The notes: generated by a model from the sequence alone, not told the origin. A stretch of 64,000 nucleotides of DNA from Arthrobacter sp. P2b (GCF_900168295.1 NZ_FVZL01000018.1:1-64000), one strand, 5' to 3'; shown: positions 34,780 through 44,340, counted from the stretch's first letter. A program made the numbers and translations.

Positions 34780-35586
34780 GTGTTCGCCGAGGAGCGCCAG
34801 CAAAAGATTGCCGAGCTTGTTGCCGGCAGCGGCCGGGTCAGCGTGACCCTCCTGGCCGAGCGCTTCCGCATCACCACCGAAACCGTCCGCCGGGACCTCG
34901 CCACCCTCGAAAACGCGGGAACCGTCCGCCGGGTCCATGGCGGCGCCGTGGCGGCCGACCGTTTCAGCACCACCGAGGAAAGCGTCAACGAGCGCGCCAT
35001 CCAGCGGCCCGACCAAAAGATCCGTATCGCCGAGGCGGCCCTGGCCCTCATCCCACGCAACTCCCCCGGCAGCGTCCTGATCGACGGCGGCACCACCACG
35101 GAAGTCCTGGCGGACATGCTCGCCCGGCGCACCGCCGTCGAACATTCCGATGGTGCCGGGCCACGGCCCGAACTGGTGGCCATCACCCATGCCGTGCCCA
35201 TCGCCGGGAAGCTCTCCAGTGTTCCCGGGATTGCCCTGCACATCCTGGGCGGCAGGGTCCGCGGCATCACCCAGGTAGCCGTGGGCCAGGCAACGGTTGA
35301 GGCCGCGGGAAGAATCCGCCCGGACATCGCCTTCGTGGGGACCAACGGCATCCACGCAGGCTTCGGCCTCAGCACCCCCGATCCTGAAGAAGCCGCCGTC
35401 AAGGCAGCCTTCGTCCACTCGGCACGCCGCATTGTGGTGCTGGCCGATTCCACCAAGCTGGACACGGAAACCCTGGTCCAGTTCGCCTCCCTGAAAGATC
35501 TGGACACCTTGATTACAGACAGCGAACCCGGACCTGAACTTGCAGCCGCCCTGGAAGAGGCCGGCGTCGATGTGGTGATCGCATGA
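34780..35586 (+). CDS. fruR: DeoR/GlpR family regulator of fructose use
   Basis: A 268-residue protein. Residues about 5-57 form the DeoR winged helix (RQQKIAELVAGSGRVSV, TTETVRRDLATLENAGTVRRVHGGAV). The C-terminal DeoR sensor domain (SVLIDGGTTTEVLADML, TNGIHAGFGLSTPDPEEAAVKAAFVHSA, VVLADSTKLDT) is expected to bind fructose 1-phosphate or a similar sugar phosphate. GTG at 34780 follows GGAGG. The stop overlaps fruK's start (ATGA), so it is the first gene of fruR-fruK-fruA-ptsH and probably autoregulated. Confidence 0.9.
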   Translation: MFAEERQQKIAELVAGSGRVSVTLLAERFRITTETVRRDLATLENAGTVRRVHGGAVAADRFSTTEESVNERAIQRPDQKIRIAEAALALIPRNSPGSVLIDGGTTTEVLADMLARRTAVEHSDGAGPRPELVAITHAVPIAGKLSSVPGIALHILGGRVRGITQVAVGQATVEAAGRIRPDIAFVGTNGIHAGFGLSTPDPEEAAVKAAFVHSARRIVVLADSTKLDTETLVQFASLKDLDTLITDSEPGPELAAALEEAGVDVVIA

Positions 35587-36563
35587 TCGTCACCTTCACG
35601 GCCAACCCCAGCCTGGACCGCACCGTCGCCCTTCCCGGGCCCCTCGAACGCGGTGAGGTGCAGCGCGCCGTCTCCGTCAGCCAGGAATCCGGCGGCAAGG
35701 GCGTCAACGTCTCCCGCGCCCTGGTGGCCTCCGGCCTGGAGTCGGTGGCGGTCCTTCCCGGTGCCGACAGCGATCCGGTCCTCGCCGGCCTCCGGGAGAG
35801 CGCGGTGCCCTTCGTCTCCCTGCCCATCGGCGAGCCGCTGCGGACCAACGTTGCGCTCACCGAGCCCGGCGGCGTGACCACTAAGATCAACGAGCCGGGC
35901 CCCCTGCTGGACGAAAACCAGCAGGAAGCCCTGATCAAGCTGCTGCTGGAAAGCTCCCGCGGTGCCAGCTGGGTGGTCATGGCCGGCTCCCTGCCGCCGG
36001 GCTTCCCCGCAGATTTCTACGCAACGGCGGCCCAGCGCCTCCGTTCCTCCGCAGACGGCGCCGCCCCGCGCATCGCCGTCGACTCATCCGGACAGCCGCT
36101 CGCCGCCGCCCTCACGGGCGGGGCGGCCGGCATGCCGGACCTCCTGAAGCCCAACGCCGAAGAACTGGCAGAACTGGCCGCCGCGGCCGGCTTTGCCCCG
36201 GCCACCGCTGACGAACTGGAAGCGGACCCGGCGGCTGCAGCGGCAGCCGCCGCCGCCGTCGTACGTACCGGTGTGGGTGCTGTGCTGGCAACTCTCGGAT
36301 CCAAGGGAGCTGTGCTGGTAACGGCCGAGGGCGCGTGGCTGGCCACGCATCCGCCGGTCGCCGCGGTCAGTACGGTGGGCGCGGGCGACTCCGCGCTGGC
36401 CGGTTATCTGCTCGCCCACGGCCAGGGCGCCGCCCCGGCCGACTGCCTTCGCCAGGCAGTGGCCCACGGTGCCGCTGCCGCCTCCCTGCCCGGTTCCACC
36501 GTTCCGGCAGTTCACCAAACCACCCCGGATGCCGTAACCATCACGGCCCTTCGAAAGGATTGA
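35583..36563 (+). CDS. fruK: 1-phosphofructokinase (PfkB family)
   Basis: A 326-residue ribokinase-fold enzyme. It starts MIVTFTANPSLDRTV, has the sugar-binding ESGGKGVNVSRAL and the C-terminal PfkB signature AVSTVGAGDSALAGYLLA with the catalytic Asp. It phosphorylates fructose 1-phosphate to fructose 1,6-bisphosphate. A short Ala-rich stretch lies near residue 220. It is translationally coupled to the regulator upstream and ends 2 bp before the fruA start. Confidence 0.95.
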   Translation: MIVTFTANPSLDRTVALPGPLERGEVQRAVSVSQESGGKGVNVSRALVASGLESVAVLPGADSDPVLAGLRESAVPFVSLPIGEPLRTNVALTEPGGVTTKINEPGPLLDENQQEALIKLLLESSRGASWVVMAGSLPPGFPADFYATAAQRLRSSADGAAPRIAVDSSGQPLAAALTGGAAGMPDLLKPNAEELAELAAAAGFAPATADELEADPAAAAAAAAAVVRTGVGAVLATLGSKGAVLVTAEGAWLATHPPVAAVSTVGAGDSALAGYLLAHGQGAAPADCLRQAVAHGAAAASLPGSTVPAVHQTTPDAVTITALRKD

Positions 36564-36565
36564 CA

Positions 36566-38635
36566 GTGACTCAGCTCATCACCACGGAACTGGTCGAGCT
36601 CGACCAGAACCTGGGCAACGCGCCCGAGGCGGTGATCCGGCATCTGGCAAGCAAGGTTGCTGCCGCCGGACGCGCAACAGAGGTTGAAGGCCTCTTCGCC
36701 GACGCCTTCGCCCGCGAACAGAAAACCGCCACGGGCATTCCCGGTGGCATTGCCATCCCGCACTGCCGCTCGGCCGCCGTCACGGAGCCCACCCTGGCCA
36801 TGGCCCGCCTGGACCCGAAGGTGGACTTCGGCGCCAAGGACGGCCCCGCCGACCTCATCTTCTTCATCGCCGCCCCGGACGGAGCAGACCAGGCGCACCT
36901 GAAGCTGCTCTCCAAGCTGGCCCGGTCCCTGATCAAAAAGGACTTCACCGCAGCCCTGCGCGCCGCGTCCTCCCGGGAGGAAATCGTCGAGCTGGTGGAC
37001 GGCGCCCTCGCCGACAAGCCGGCCGCCCATGCTGCCGCCGCCCCGGCGGACGCAGTTTCTGTCGGTGCAGCTTCCGCCGGCTCAGCCGCCGGCGCCAGCG
37101 CTGCGGGGGCAACTGCGGTTTCGACAGGCTCAAACGCAGCACCCAGGCGCCTCGTTGCCGTGACGGCCTGCCCCACGGGCATCGCCCACACCTACATGGC
37201 AGCCGATTCCCTGGTGGCCGCGGCACAGGAAGCGGGCGTTGACCTGCAGGTGGAAACGCAGGGCTCCTCCGGCGCCAAGCCGCTGGACCCCGCCGTGATC
37301 GCTGCCGCCGACGCCGTGATCTTCGCGGTGGACGTGGACGTGCGCGGCAAGGAGCGCTTCGCCGGCAAGCCGGTCATCAACGCCCCCGTGAAGCGCGGCA
37401 TTGACGAGCCCGCCAAGATGGTCCAGGAAGCACTGGCTGCGGCTGACAACCCGAACGCCCGCCGCGTCCCGCACTTCGGTGCCGAGGAACAGGCCGAGCA
37501 CGACGCCGAGGAAAAGGGCGAGCACATCGGCCAGAAGCTGAAGCGGGCACTCCTCACCGGCGTCAGCTACATGATTCCGTTCGTCGCCGGCGGCGGCCTG
37601 CTGATCGCCCTCGGCTTCCTGCTGGGTGGCTACGACATCACCGAAGTCGCGGACACGGTGGTTGTAGAGAACAACTTTGGCAACCTGCCCGAAGGTGGCC
37701 TGACCACCTATCTTGGCGCAGTGCTGTTCAAGATCGGCGCGCTGTCCATGGGATTCCTGGTCCCTGCACTGGCCGGCTACATCGCCTACGCCATTGCTGA
37801 CCGGCCCGGCATCGCACCCGGTTTCGTTGCCGGTGCAGTCTCCGGCTTCATGGGCGCCGGCTTCCTCGGCGGCATCGTCGGCGGCCTGCTCGCCGGCTAC
37901 ATGGCCCACCTGATCGGGACCTGGCAGGTGCCGCGCTGGCTCCGCGGCCTGATGCCCGTGGTGATCATCCCGCTGCTCGCTTCCATCTTTGCCTCCGGCC
38001 TGATGTTCCTGGTCCTCGGCGGCCCCATCGCAGGCCTGACGCTGGCCCTGAACGGGTGGCTGTCCGGCATGACCGGCGCGTCCGCCGTCGTCCTGGGCAT
38101 CATTCTCGGCCTCATGATGTGCTTCGACCTCGGTGGCCCGGTCAACAAGGTGGCTTACGCCTTTGCGGTGGCCGGCCTGAGCGCCGGCAGCGCCGACAAC
38201 CAGGCGCCGTGGCAGATCATGGCAACCGTCATGGCTGCCGGCATGGTTCCGCCGCTGGCCATGGCCCTGGCCACGGTCCTGGACAAGAAACTCTTCAGCC
38301 TCGCCGAGCGTGAAAACGGCAAGGCAGCCTGGCTGCTGGGTGCATCCTTCATCTCCGAAGGCGCCATCCCGTTCGCCGCGGCCGACCCGCTGCGCGTCAT
38401 CCCTGCCAGCATGGTGGGCGGTGCCCTCACCGGCGCACTGTGCATGGCCTTCAACGTCACGTCGCAGGCACCCCACGGCGGCCTCTTCGTCTTCTTCGCC
38501 ATCGGCAACCTGCTGATGTTCGTGATCTCGATCATCGCCGGAACCATCGTCAGCGCCCTGGCCGTGGTGGCCCTCAAACGCTGGGCAGCCCCCAAGACCG
38601 CTGCTACGGTGGAAACCGTTCCAGCAACGGTCTGA
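36566..38635 (+). CDS. fruA: PTS fructose transporter, fused EIIA-EIIB-EIIC
   Basis: A 689-residue protein in the order EIIA (1-150, phospho-His66 in AIPHCRSA), linker (150-193), EIIB (195-290, phospho-Cys202 in TACPTGIAHTYMAA) and EIIC (about 320-670, 8-10 membrane segments). It imports fructose and phosphorylates it to fructose 1-phosphate for FruK. The GTG at 36566 starts 2 bp after fruK. The Ala/Ser-rich linker contains a stretch of DNA (37117-37133) that matches the REP-like repeat at 22593, translated as part of AVSTGS. Confidence 0.96.
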   Translation: MTQLITTELVELDQNLGNAPEAVIRHLASKVAAAGRATEVEGLFADAFAREQKTATGIPGGIAIPHCRSAAVTEPTLAMARLDPKVDFGAKDGPADLIFFIAAPDGADQAHLKLLSKLARSLIKKDFTAALRAASSREEIVELVDGALADKPAAHAAAAPADAVSVGAASAGSAAGASAAGATAVSTGSNAAPRRLVAVTACPTGIAHTYMAADSLVAAAQEAGVDLQVETQGSSGAKPLDPAVIAAADAVIFAVDVDVRGKERFAGKPVINAPVKRGIDEPAKMVQEALAAADNPNARRVPHFGAEEQAEHDAEEKGEHIGQKLKRALLTGVSYMIPFVAGGGLLIALGFLLGGYDITEVADTVVVENNFGNLPEGGLTTYLGAVLFKIGALSMGFLVPALAGYIAYAIADRPGIAPGFVAGAVSGFMGAGFLGGIVGGLLAGYMAHLIGTWQVPRWLRGLMPVVIIPLLASIFASGLMFLVLGGPIAGLTLALNGWLSGMTGASAVVLGIILGLMMCFDLGGPVNKVAYAFAVAGLSAGSADNQAPWQIMATVMAAGMVPPLAMALATVLDKKLFSLAERENGKAAWLLGASFISEGAIPFAAADPLRVIPASMVGGALTGALCMAFNVTSQAPHGGLFVFFAIGNLLMFVISIIAGTIVSALAVVALKRWAAPKTAATVETVPATV

Positions 38636-38694
38636 TCCGGCCACTACCCATCCGGCGCTGAAGCACAGCAAGCCGAAAGACAAAAGGAGCAACA

Positions 38695-38973
38695 ATGCCA
38701 GAACGCACCGCAACCGTCGCCAGCCGCGTGGGCCTGCACGCCCGCCCCGCCGCCATCTTTGCCGAGGCAGCCGGAGAGTTCGACCTGGACATCACCATCG
38801 CCCGTGAAGGCGAGCCGGCGGACGAGGCCATGGATGCCGCCAGCATCCTCTCCCTCATGAGCCTGGGCGCCTCCCACGGCGACGTGGTAGTCCTCCGCGC
38901 CGAAGGCGACGGCGCTGACACCGCGCTGGACCGCCTGGTCCAGATCCTGGAAACGGATCACGACGCCGAGTAG
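38695..38973 (+). CDS. ptsH: HPr phosphocarrier protein of the PTS
   Basis: A 92-residue protein with active-site His15 in GLHARPAA and the Ser-containing loop DAASILSLMSLG (Ser50, matching regulatory Ser46 of Firmicutes HPr). It carries phosphate from EI to FruA. EI (ptsI) is not in the window. ATG at 38695 has AAAGGAG 7 nt upstream. It is the last gene of the fru operon and is followed by a strong terminator. Confidence 0.95.
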   Translation: MPERTATVASRVGLHARPAAIFAEAAGEFDLDITIAREGEPADEAMDAASILSLMSLGASHGDVVVLRAEGDGADTALDRLVQILETDHDAE

Positions 38974-39000
38974 CAGCACCGCGTTGTGACAGCAACGTGC

Positions 39001-39060
39001 CGGCGGCCGCCGTCGCGCGTGTCCCCCAGGGGATGCGCCCGACGGCGGCCGCCGCTTTTT
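39001..39060 (+). terminator. Strong intrinsic terminator of the fru operon
   Basis: CGGCGGCCGCCGTCG (39001-39015) pairs perfectly with CGACGGCGGCCGCCG (39040-39054), followed by CTTTTT. Confidence 0.92.
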
Positions 39061-39095
39061 AATCCCGCCGCGTCAATCCCGCCGCGCCGGGTAGG

Positions 39096-39527
39096 TCAGC
39101 CGCGCTCGGCGATCTTCTTGACGTCCGCCACGAGCATGTCCCACATGCCCTGGGCATGGGCGGCCGCCTCTTCGGTGGGGTTGTTGTCCTGGCTCAGGGT
39201 GAGCCTGGTGGCGCCGCCCTGGTCCTCGAGGGTCCAGGTCAGCGTGTGGTAGTTTTCCGGCTTGTCCTCTTCGCCGCCGAGCGGGCTGAAGTGCGTATGG
39301 ACAAGCCGTTGGCCGGGCTCCACCTCGAGGATGTAGCCCTTGTCCTCATAGGCCTTGCCCTCCCACTCGCCGCGCCACACGATGGGTCCGCCAACGGTCC
39401 AGTCCGTCACCAGGTCCGCGCCGAACATAAACTCCTTGACGGCCCCCGGGTCGGTAATGACATCCCAGACATGGCTCGCCGGTGCGCCGATCACGGTGGA
39501 CGACGTTGCCACATGGTTTCCCGGCAT
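39096..39527 (-). CDS. SRPBCC (START/AHSA1-like) domain protein
   Basis: A 143-residue protein of the SRPBCC fold: HVATSSTVIGAPASHVWDVITDPGAVKEFMFGADLVTDW, GGPIVWRGEWEGK and RLTLSQDNN-type final strands before a long C-terminal helix. Such proteins bind hydrophobic ligands in a cupped sheet. ATG at 39527 overlaps the methyltransferase stop (TGATG), indicating coupled translation and a possibly linked role with that enzyme. Confidence 0.87.
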   Translation of the reverse strand: MPGNHVATSSTVIGAPASHVWDVITDPGAVKEFMFGADLVTDWTVGGPIVWRGEWEGKAYEDKGYILEVEPGQRLVHTHFSPLGGEEDKPENYHTLTWTLEDQGGATRLTLSQDNNPTEEAAAHAQGMWDMLVADVKKIAERG

Positions 39528-40372
39528 CAGCCAGCCTTCTTCGCTGTGAACAGCAGGTACTCCCACTCCATCTGGAACGGCGAATCGCCGTGCGCGTCCC
39601 CGAAGGAATCAGCCAGCTCCGTGAGGGCCTGGTCCAGTGCTTTGACCTTGTCCGGGTCCTCGCCGATGAACTTGTACACCGAGATGGTGGGTCCGTAGTG
39701 GGACTTGAAATAGCGGACAAAATCGGCCGGCTGATGGAAGCTGCGGACCGCCAGCGTCTGCTTGCGCGCCTTAGCCTCGGTAACCCTGTCCCCCAGCAGT
39801 TCCCGGACGTGCTCCTCGCTCCCCCACAGCGGTGCGGGCTGGGCACCGGGCGGGGGCGGCGGGGCGAAGGGCTTCATGGTGGCGAACATCTTGCCGATGA
39901 ACCCTTCCGGGGTCCAGCTCAGCAGGCCGATGGTGCCGCCGGGCTTGCAGACCCGGACCAGTTCGTCGGCAGCAGCCTGGTGGTGCGGCGCGAACATAAC
40001 GCCGAGGCAGGACATCACGACGTCGAACCCGGCCTCGCCGAACGGCAGGGCCTCGGCATCCGCCTCCTGCCAGTCCAGGCTCACTCCCCGGTTCGCGGCC
40101 TCGCGGCGCCCGGCCTCGAAAAGCTCGGGCGTGAGGTCGCTGGCCACCACCTTGGCGCCCATCATCGCGGCCGGAATTGCCGCGTTACCGGAGCCGGCTG
40201 CCACGTCCAGCACACGGTGGCGGGACGTGATTCCGCATGCTTCCACCAGGATGGCGCCCAGTTCCAGCAGCATCTCGTCCGCCAAGGCCGGGTAATCGCC
40301 GGACGCCCACATGGCCCGGTGCTTCTGCTTCAGCGCCCGGTCCGCCTCCGCCGTATCCGTCTGATCGTTCAT
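39527..40372 (-). CDS. Class I SAM-dependent methyltransferase
   Basis: A 281-residue UbiE/COQ5-like enzyme: VLDVAAGSGNAAIPAAMMGAKVVASDLTPELFEAG (SAM site), EADAEALPFGEAGFDVVMSCLGVMFAPHHQ and ELVRVCKPGGTIGLLSWTPEG. The acceptor is not known. A Pro-rich run (PFAPPPPPGAQPAP) is near residue 170. It is the first gene of a two-gene unit with the SRPBCC protein and starts 192 bp from the end of ku, so it is probably a separate transcript. Confidence 0.9.
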   Translation of the reverse strand: MNDQTDTAEADRALKQKHRAMWASGDYPALADEMLLELGAILVEACGITSRHRVLDVAAGSGNAAIPAAMMGAKVVASDLTPELFEAGRREAANRGVSLDWQEADAEALPFGEAGFDVVMSCLGVMFAPHHQAAADELVRVCKPGGTIGLLSWTPEGFIGKMFATMKPFAPPPPPGAQPAPLWGSEEHVRELLGDRVTEAKARKQTLAVRSFHQPADFVRYFKSHYGPTISVYKFIGEDPDKVKALDQALTELADSFGDAHGDSPFQMEWEYLLFTAKKAG

Positions 40373-40564
40373 GGTCCGCGCTCCTTTACTGGCCGCTCAG
40401 GTGTCAGCACGCTGTGGGCACAGCGGAGGCTGCGATGCGACTCATTGTGGACGCGCAGTAGCCCGCTGTAAAGATCGCACTGCTTCCAGGGCTGACCCAG
40501 GTGGATCGGGGCTCGTCGGGCAGTCCCCTTCTGGTCCCCCTGCGCGTGCTGCCCGGATCCCGGA

Positions 40565-41743
40565 TCAGGCCGGCTTGCGGGCCCTGGTGGAGGTGGACTT
40601 CGCGGCAGGTTCAGCGGAGGTTTTGCCGGACGCCGTCTTGCTGGCGGTCTTGCTTGCTGTTGTCTTCGCTGCGGTCTTTGTCCCGGTGGATTTCGTGGCC
40701 GATGACTTCGCGGCGGTGGACTTCGTTTCGGCCGACTTTGCAGCGGTGGATTTTGCTGCCGTGGTCTTGGCGGTCCCGGCTTTGGCAGCCGTGGACTTCG
40801 TGGCCGGCTTTGATGCCGTGGAGGTGGTCCCGGCTTTGGCTGCCGTCGTCTTTGTTCCGGAGGCCCGGCGCGCGGGCTTGGCCTCCTCCTCGCCGCTGTC
40901 CTCCTCCTCATCGGACTCCCCGCCGGATTCATCGCCGGAGGAGGCAGCCGCCCCGGCACCGCGCTTCCGGTCCAGGCTCCGTTTCAGGGCTTCCATCAGG
41001 TCAATGACTTCACCCTTGCCGCCTTCGCCTTCCTCCACGCCAAAGGTTGCTTCCGTATCCAGGGCGTCGCCCTGTTCGAGTTTGGCCTCGATCAGCTGGC
41101 GCAGCTGCACCTGGTACTCGTCCGTGAAGGAGACGGGATCGAAGTCCGCGGCCATGGACTCCACCAGCGCGGCTGACATCTCGCGCTCCTGGGGTGAAAT
41201 CTTGACGGACGTGTCCAGTGCGGGGAAGTTGGCTTCACGCACCTCGTCCGGCCACAGGAGGGACTGCAGCACCAGCACGTCGTCCTTGATCCGCAGGGCG
41301 CCCAGGCGTGTCTTTTCCCGCAGCGCGAACTGGACTATGGCCACCCGGTCCGTGTCTTCCAGGGCCCGCCGCAGCAGCACGTAGGCCTTGGGCGTCTTGG
41401 AATCCGGCTCCAGGTAGTAGCTTTTCTCGAACATCATGGGTTCCAGCTGCTCGGACGGGACGAACTGCACCACCTCGATCTCGTGGCTGTTCTCCGCCGG
41501 AATGGACTTGAGCTCGTCCTTGGACAGGATGACCGTCCGGCCGTCTTCCTCGTAGGCCTTCTCAATGTCGGAGTAGTCGATGACCTGGCTGCAGACTTCG
41601 CACCGGCGCTGGTAGCGGATCCTGCCGCCGTCGGCATTGTGAACCTGGTGCAGACTGATGTCATGATCTTCAGTGGCGCTGTAGACCTTGACGGGCACGT
41701 TCACCAGGCCAAACGCGATGGCACCTTTCCAGATGGCTCTCAT
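40565..41743 (-). CDS. ku: Ku protein of non-homologous end joining
   Basis: A 392-residue protein. Residues 1-255 are the bacterial Ku core (MRAIWKGAIAFGLVNVPVKVYSATEDHDISLHQVH, RCEVCSQVIDY, SKDELKSI); it encircles broken DNA ends as a homodimer and recruits LigD. From about residue 262 there is an acidic stretch (ESDEEEDSGEEEAKPARR) and then about 115 residues made almost only of Lys, Ala, Thr and Ser, a basic disordered tail like that of other actinobacterial Ku proteins. It is divergent from ligD with only 40 bp between the starts. Confidence 0.96.
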   Translation of the reverse strand: MRAIWKGAIAFGLVNVPVKVYSATEDHDISLHQVHNADGGRIRYQRRCEVCSQVIDYSDIEKAYEEDGRTVILSKDELKSIPAENSHEIEVVQFVPSEQLEPMMFEKSYYLEPDSKTPKAYVLLRRALEDTDRVAIVQFALREKTRLGALRIKDDVLVLQSLLWPDEVREANFPALDTSVKISPQEREMSAALVESMAADFDPVSFTDEYQVQLRQLIEAKLEQGDALDTEATFGVEEGEGGKGEVIDLMEALKRSLDRKRGAGAAASSGDESGGESDEEEDSGEEEAKPARRASGTKTTAAKAGTTSTASKPATKSTAAKAGTAKTTAAKSTAAKSAETKSTAAKSSATKSTGTKTAAKTTASKTASKTASGKTSAEPAAKSTSTRARKPA

Positions 41744-41783
41744 TCCTACAGTCAACATCAGTCCGGGCCGGAGGTGAAGCCCT

Positions 41784-44303
41784 ATGGCAGCAAGTAAGGA
41801 GCGTGTCCGCGTTGCCGGACGTGAACTCACGCTGACCAACCTGGACAAAATCATCTATCCGGAGACCGGCACCACCAAGGCCGACGTCCTTGCCTACTAC
41901 GCCGCCGTAGCCCACGTCCTGATCCCCGCGGCAGCCGGCAGGCCGGCCACCCGCAAAAGGTGGGTCAACGGAGTGGGCACCGCGGAAAAGCCGGGCGAGG
42001 TGTTTTTCCAGAAGAACCTCGAGGACTCCGCACCGGGCTGGCTCCCCCGGGCCGCCATTACCCATAAAGACCGGACCATCCATTACCCCATGGTGAACGA
42101 CCCCGCCACGCTGACCTGGTTCGGCCAGATCAATTCCCTGGAAATCCACGTGCCGCAGTGGCAGGTGGACTCCCACGGGAACCAGCTGAACCCGGACCGG
42201 CTGGTCCTGGACCTGGATCCCGGCGAGGGAGCGGGCATCGAGGAATGCGTTGAGGTGGCGCTCCTGGCCCGGGCCATCCTGCAGGACGTGGGCATGGACC
42301 CGGTACCGGTGACCAGCGGCAGCAAGGGCATCCACCTGTACGCCGCCCTGGACCGCAGCCAGAGCTCGGACCAGATCTCGGCATTCGCCCGGGAACTGGC
42401 GCGCGCCCTGGAGGCGGACCATCCGGACCTGGCCGTCAGCGACATGAAGAAAACCCTCCGCAAGGGCAAGGTGCTGGTGGACTGGAGCCAGAACAATGCG
42501 GCGAAAACCACCATCGTGCCCTACTCACTGCGCGGCCGCCCCACGCCCATGGTCGCCGCGCCCCGCACCTGGCGGGAAATCAGTTCTCCCGGCCTCAAGC
42601 ACCTGGACTATAAAACAGTCCTGCGGCGGGTGCAGGACGGCAAGGACCCGTTTGCCGCCGTCGTCCAGGCCGCGGGCCATCCTTCCGGCGACGCCAGAGC
42701 GCACGGCGGGAACGGGCATGGCGGCGACGTGCACGACGGCAACCCCCGCCTGGGGAAGTACCGCTCCATGCGCGACCCACAGAAGACACCCGAACCGTTC
42801 AGCGGCGCGGCAGGCAGCGGCGATGCGTTCGTCATCCAGGAGCACCACGCCAGCCGGCTTCACTTCGACCTCCGGCTGGAGCACGAGGGCGTCCTGGTGT
42901 CCTGGGCCCTGCCCAAGGGCGTCCCGGAATCCGGCGGCAAGAACCACCTTGCCGTCCAGACCGAAGACCACCCGATGGACTACCTCACCTTCCACGGCAC
43001 GATCCCCAAAGGGGAGTACGGCGCAGGCGAGATGACCATCTGGGACACCGGCACCTATGAGCTGCACAAGTGGATCAACGGCCGCGAGGTCATCGTCACC
43101 CTCAATGGGTCCGAGGGCGGCGGCCTGGGCGGGACCAAAAAGGTCGCGCTGATCCACACCGGCCGCGGGCAGGGCAAGGACGCCGAAGGGCAGTGGCTCA
43201 TCCACCTTATGGACACGGAGCATCAACGCGGACGACGGCGGCACGCGGCGCCGCCTCCAGAGCCGCCGGAGGTGCCGGAAGAGGTGCCGGAGGACGTGCC
43301 GGATAAGAAGGAGGCGCCGGCTGCCGCTTCGCGCCCGAATCTCGCACCCCAGGATTTCGGGCCCATGATGGCCACGTCAGGTGACACCGCCGACCTCCAG
43401 GGCAGCAACTGGCAGTTCGAACTCAAGTGGGACGGGGTGCGCGCCATCATGGTCGCGGACGAAACCACTGTGCGCATCTTCAGCCGCAACGGCAACGACG
43501 TCACGCGGACCTATCCTGAACTGACCGACCGGCAGTGCTGGCCCGGGCAGCCGTTCGTCGCAGACGGTGAGATCATCGCCGTCGGGCCCGCCGGCAGGCC
43601 TGACTTCGGACTGCTGCAAGGCCGGATGAAGCTGACCCGGCCCGCCGACGTCGCGAAGGCCCGGACAGCCATCCCAGTGCGGCTGGTGCTGTTCGACCTG
43701 CTGTACGACGACGGGACGGACCTCCGGCGGTTGCCGCTCACCAAGCGGCGCCAGAGGCTGGAGCAGTTCTTTCGGCCCTCCGGCTGCCCGGTGGACCTTT
43801 CCCTTGTCCTCGAGGACAAGGTTGAACACATCCTGGAAAGTGCCCGGGAGCTGGGCCTCGAAGGCGTGATGGCCAAGCGGACGGACAGCCGCTATGTGAG
43901 CGGACAGCGGACCCGCACCTGGATCAAGCTCAAGATTGAACAGACCCAGGAAGTGGTGGTGGGCGGCTGGCGGCCGGGCAAGGGCGGCCGCCAGGACACT
44001 GTGGGTTCACTGCTGGTGGGCATCCCTGATGGGGACAAACTGGAGTACGTGGGCCGGGTGGGCAGTGGGTTCAGCACCCGGGAGCTTGCCGAACTCCGGC
44101 AGACGGTGGAGCGCCTCGCGAGGAAAACCTCACCGTTCCATGACGTCCCGCGCCCCGACGCCGCGGACGCCCACTGGATTGCCCCGCAGCTCGTGGGTGA
44201 GGTGACCTACAGCGAGTGGACCGGTCCCGGGCGGTTGCGGCACCCGGTATGGCGGGGCTGGCGGCTCGACAAGGAACCGTCCGAGGTGGTGCGCGAAGCG
44301 TGA
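41784..44303 (+). CDS. ligD: Multifunctional NHEJ DNA ligase D (POL-PE-LIG)
   Basis: An 839-residue protein in the order polymerase/primase (1-290; LDLDPGEG metal motif, SGSKGIHLY), 3'-phosphoesterase (about 340-480; FVIQEHHASRLHFDLRLEHEGVLVSWALPKG) and ATP-dependent ligase (about 520-839; nucleophile Lys548 in ELKWDGVRA, then ILESARELGLEGVMAKR). This is the mycobacterial domain order. A Pro/Glu-rich linker (PPEPPEVPEEVPEDVPD) joins the last two domains. It ends and seals breaks held by Ku, whose gene is divergent. Confidence 0.97.
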   Translation: MAASKERVRVAGRELTLTNLDKIIYPETGTTKADVLAYYAAVAHVLIPAAAGRPATRKRWVNGVGTAEKPGEVFFQKNLEDSAPGWLPRAAITHKDRTIHYPMVNDPATLTWFGQINSLEIHVPQWQVDSHGNQLNPDRLVLDLDPGEGAGIEECVEVALLARAILQDVGMDPVPVTSGSKGIHLYAALDRSQSSDQISAFARELARALEADHPDLAVSDMKKTLRKGKVLVDWSQNNAAKTTIVPYSLRGRPTPMVAAPRTWREISSPGLKHLDYKTVLRRVQDGKDPFAAVVQAAGHPSGDARAHGGNGHGGDVHDGNPRLGKYRSMRDPQKTPEPFSGAAGSGDAFVIQEHHASRLHFDLRLEHEGVLVSWALPKGVPESGGKNHLAVQTEDHPMDYLTFHGTIPKGEYGAGEMTIWDTGTYELHKWINGREVIVTLNGSEGGGLGGTKKVALIHTGRGQGKDAEGQWLIHLMDTEHQRGRRRHAAPPPEPPEVPEEVPEDVPDKKEAPAAASRPNLAPQDFGPMMATSGDTADLQGSNWQFELKWDGVRAIMVADETTVRIFSRNGNDVTRTYPELTDRQCWPGQPFVADGEIIAVGPAGRPDFGLLQGRMKLTRPADVAKARTAIPVRLVLFDLLYDDGTDLRRLPLTKRRQRLEQFFRPSGCPVDLSLVLEDKVEHILESARELGLEGVMAKRTDSRYVSGQRTRTWIKLKIEQTQEVVVGGWRPGKGGRQDTVGSLLVGIPDGDKLEYVGRVGSGFSTRELAELRQTVERLARKTSPFHDVPRPDAADAHWIAPQLVGEVTYSEWTGPGRLRHPVWRGWRLDKEPSEVVREA

Positions 44304-44340
44304 GCCGGCTTTCGACGCACACCTTCATCCGTGACGCGGA

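Noticed and set aside
37130..38713. A 527-codon frame antisense to fruA
   Set aside because: Shadow of the EIIBC gene; no family motif, and no ribosome site at its start.
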